Of a DNA stretch of 64,000 bases, positions 63,785 to 64,000 are shown piece after piece. Numbering within the stretch: the stretch's first letter is position 1; every line of letters starts with the position of its first letter. The notes beneath the pieces were generated by a model. The model saw only the letters and a program-made list of their open reading frames with translations, had not been told where the DNA came from and searched no databases. The stretch spans positions 216,355-280,354 of the forward strand of contig CAIRGJ010000064.1 of NCBI GenBank assembly GCA_903878085.1. The letters run 5' to 3'. Source of the DNA: an uncultured Hyphomicrobiales bacterium (GTDB taxonomy: Bacteria > Pseudomonadota > Alphaproteobacteria > Rhizobiales > Xanthobacteraceae). The position numbers were made by a program, and so were the translations under genes.

Positions 63785-63798
63785 GTGATCTAGATCAA
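63785..63798 (+). promoter_or_regulatory. FNR/FixK-like box before hemA
   Basis: GTGAT-CTAG-ATCAA, nine of ten consensus positions, with TAGAAT (63820-63825), a five-of-six -10, centred 31 bp downstream. Predicted start site is about 63832, so the mRNA would begin at or one base before ATG 63833. Confidence 0.65.
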
Positions 63799-63832
63799 AG
63801 TTCCGAATAGTTGGGCCGTTAGAATACGCCTA

Positions 63833-64000
63833 ATGGAGTATAATTCTTTTTTCGCGTCTGCCCTGGAAACGCTGCGGGACGAGCGCCGCTACCGGGTGTT
63901 CGCCGACCTTGAGCGCATCGCCGGGCGATTCCCCCATGCCCGCTGGCATTCGCCGGAAGGCCCGCGCGACGTCGTCATCTGGTGCTCCAACGATTATCTC
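63833..64000 (+). CDS. hemA: 5-aminolevulinate synthase HemA (partial, runs off window end)
   Basis: First 56 codons only. The N-terminus M-E-Y-N-S-F-F, then [20 protein letters not shown] and VIWCSNDYL, is the typical start of alphaproteobacterial 5-aminolevulinate synthase (Shemin pathway, glycine plus succinyl-CoA). It is the committing step of heme synthesis. No Shine-Dalgarno is visible, in line with the leaderless mRNA predicted from the FNR/FixK promoter. Divergent from ccmIEFH, so heme supply and attachment genes share this intergenic region. Confidence 0.92.
   Translation, partial: MEYNSFFASALETLRDERRYRVFADLERIAGRFPHARWHSPEGPRDVVIWCSNDYL

Overview
The window looks like a chromosomal segment of a GC-rich alphaproteobacterium, most likely Hyphomicrobiales (Bradyrhizobium / Rhodopseudomonas / Pseudolabrys-like). 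The pointers are a C4-pathway hemA, a cycHJKL-type (ccmI-E-F-H) cytochrome c maturation operon, several orphan Bug/TctC binding proteins, a tad pilus operon, a FixK-class regulator, and a PioAB-like outer-membrane electron conduit. No rRNA, tRNA or CRISPR array was seen.

Layout. 0.1-6.2 kb: amidohydrolase, two Bug binding proteins and a TRAP transporter whose binding protein is convergent. 6.6-11.3 kb: livKGFMH-type ABC importer. 11.8-16.3 kb: ribose/sugar-type ABC importer. 16.5-21.4 kb: pyruvate/2-oxoacid:ferredoxin oxidoreductase operon whose last gene fuses a GltD-like NAD(P)H oxidoreductase to a two-cluster ferredoxin, followed by a DUF6455-type gene. 22.0-27.2 kb: one 1717-residue protein built almost wholly of octapeptides arranged in 14 copies of a 109-residue super-repeat. 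27.4-27.8 kb: remnants of a recombinase and an IS3-type transposase. 27.8-32.9 kb: GntR-controlled catabolic cluster. 33.3-35.5 kb: kelch protein and a heme-A-synthase-like protein. 35.5-44.9 kb: tad operon lacking pilin and prepilin peptidase. 45.1 kb: FixK-class Crp/Fnr regulator. 46.5-58.9 kb: a multiheme cytochrome island. 59.2-64 kb: ccmIEFH and the start of hemA.

The most interesting part is the island at 47-59 kb. It encodes (i) a nine-heme cytochrome c fused to a membrane cytochrome b, the same overall plan as Geobacter CbcL; (ii) two paralogous four-heme class I cytochromes, one a lipoprotein; (iii) a membrane-anchored one-heme protein; (iv) HemG; (v) two tandem mini-cytochromes with predicted mature length of only 38 residues; (vi) a PioA/MtrA-type decaheme cytochrome and PioB/MtrB-type porin; and (vii) a PSCyt1-type monoheme protein. 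Together these could form a complete path between the quinone pool and the cell exterior. I infer this from domain content; the direction of electron flow cannot be read from the sequence.

A second thread is regulation. Ten TTGAT-N4-ATCAA-like (FNR/FixK) palindromes sit in intergenic DNA, in front of the PFOR operon, both DUF6455 genes, the nine-heme/cytochrome b gene, the PSCyt1 cytochrome, hemA and others. In several, a -10-like hexamer lies at the spacing of a class II FNR/FixK promoter; for hemA this predicts an almost leaderless mRNA. A third thread is a shared inverted-repeat operator in front of the GntR cluster and its Bug transporter gene.
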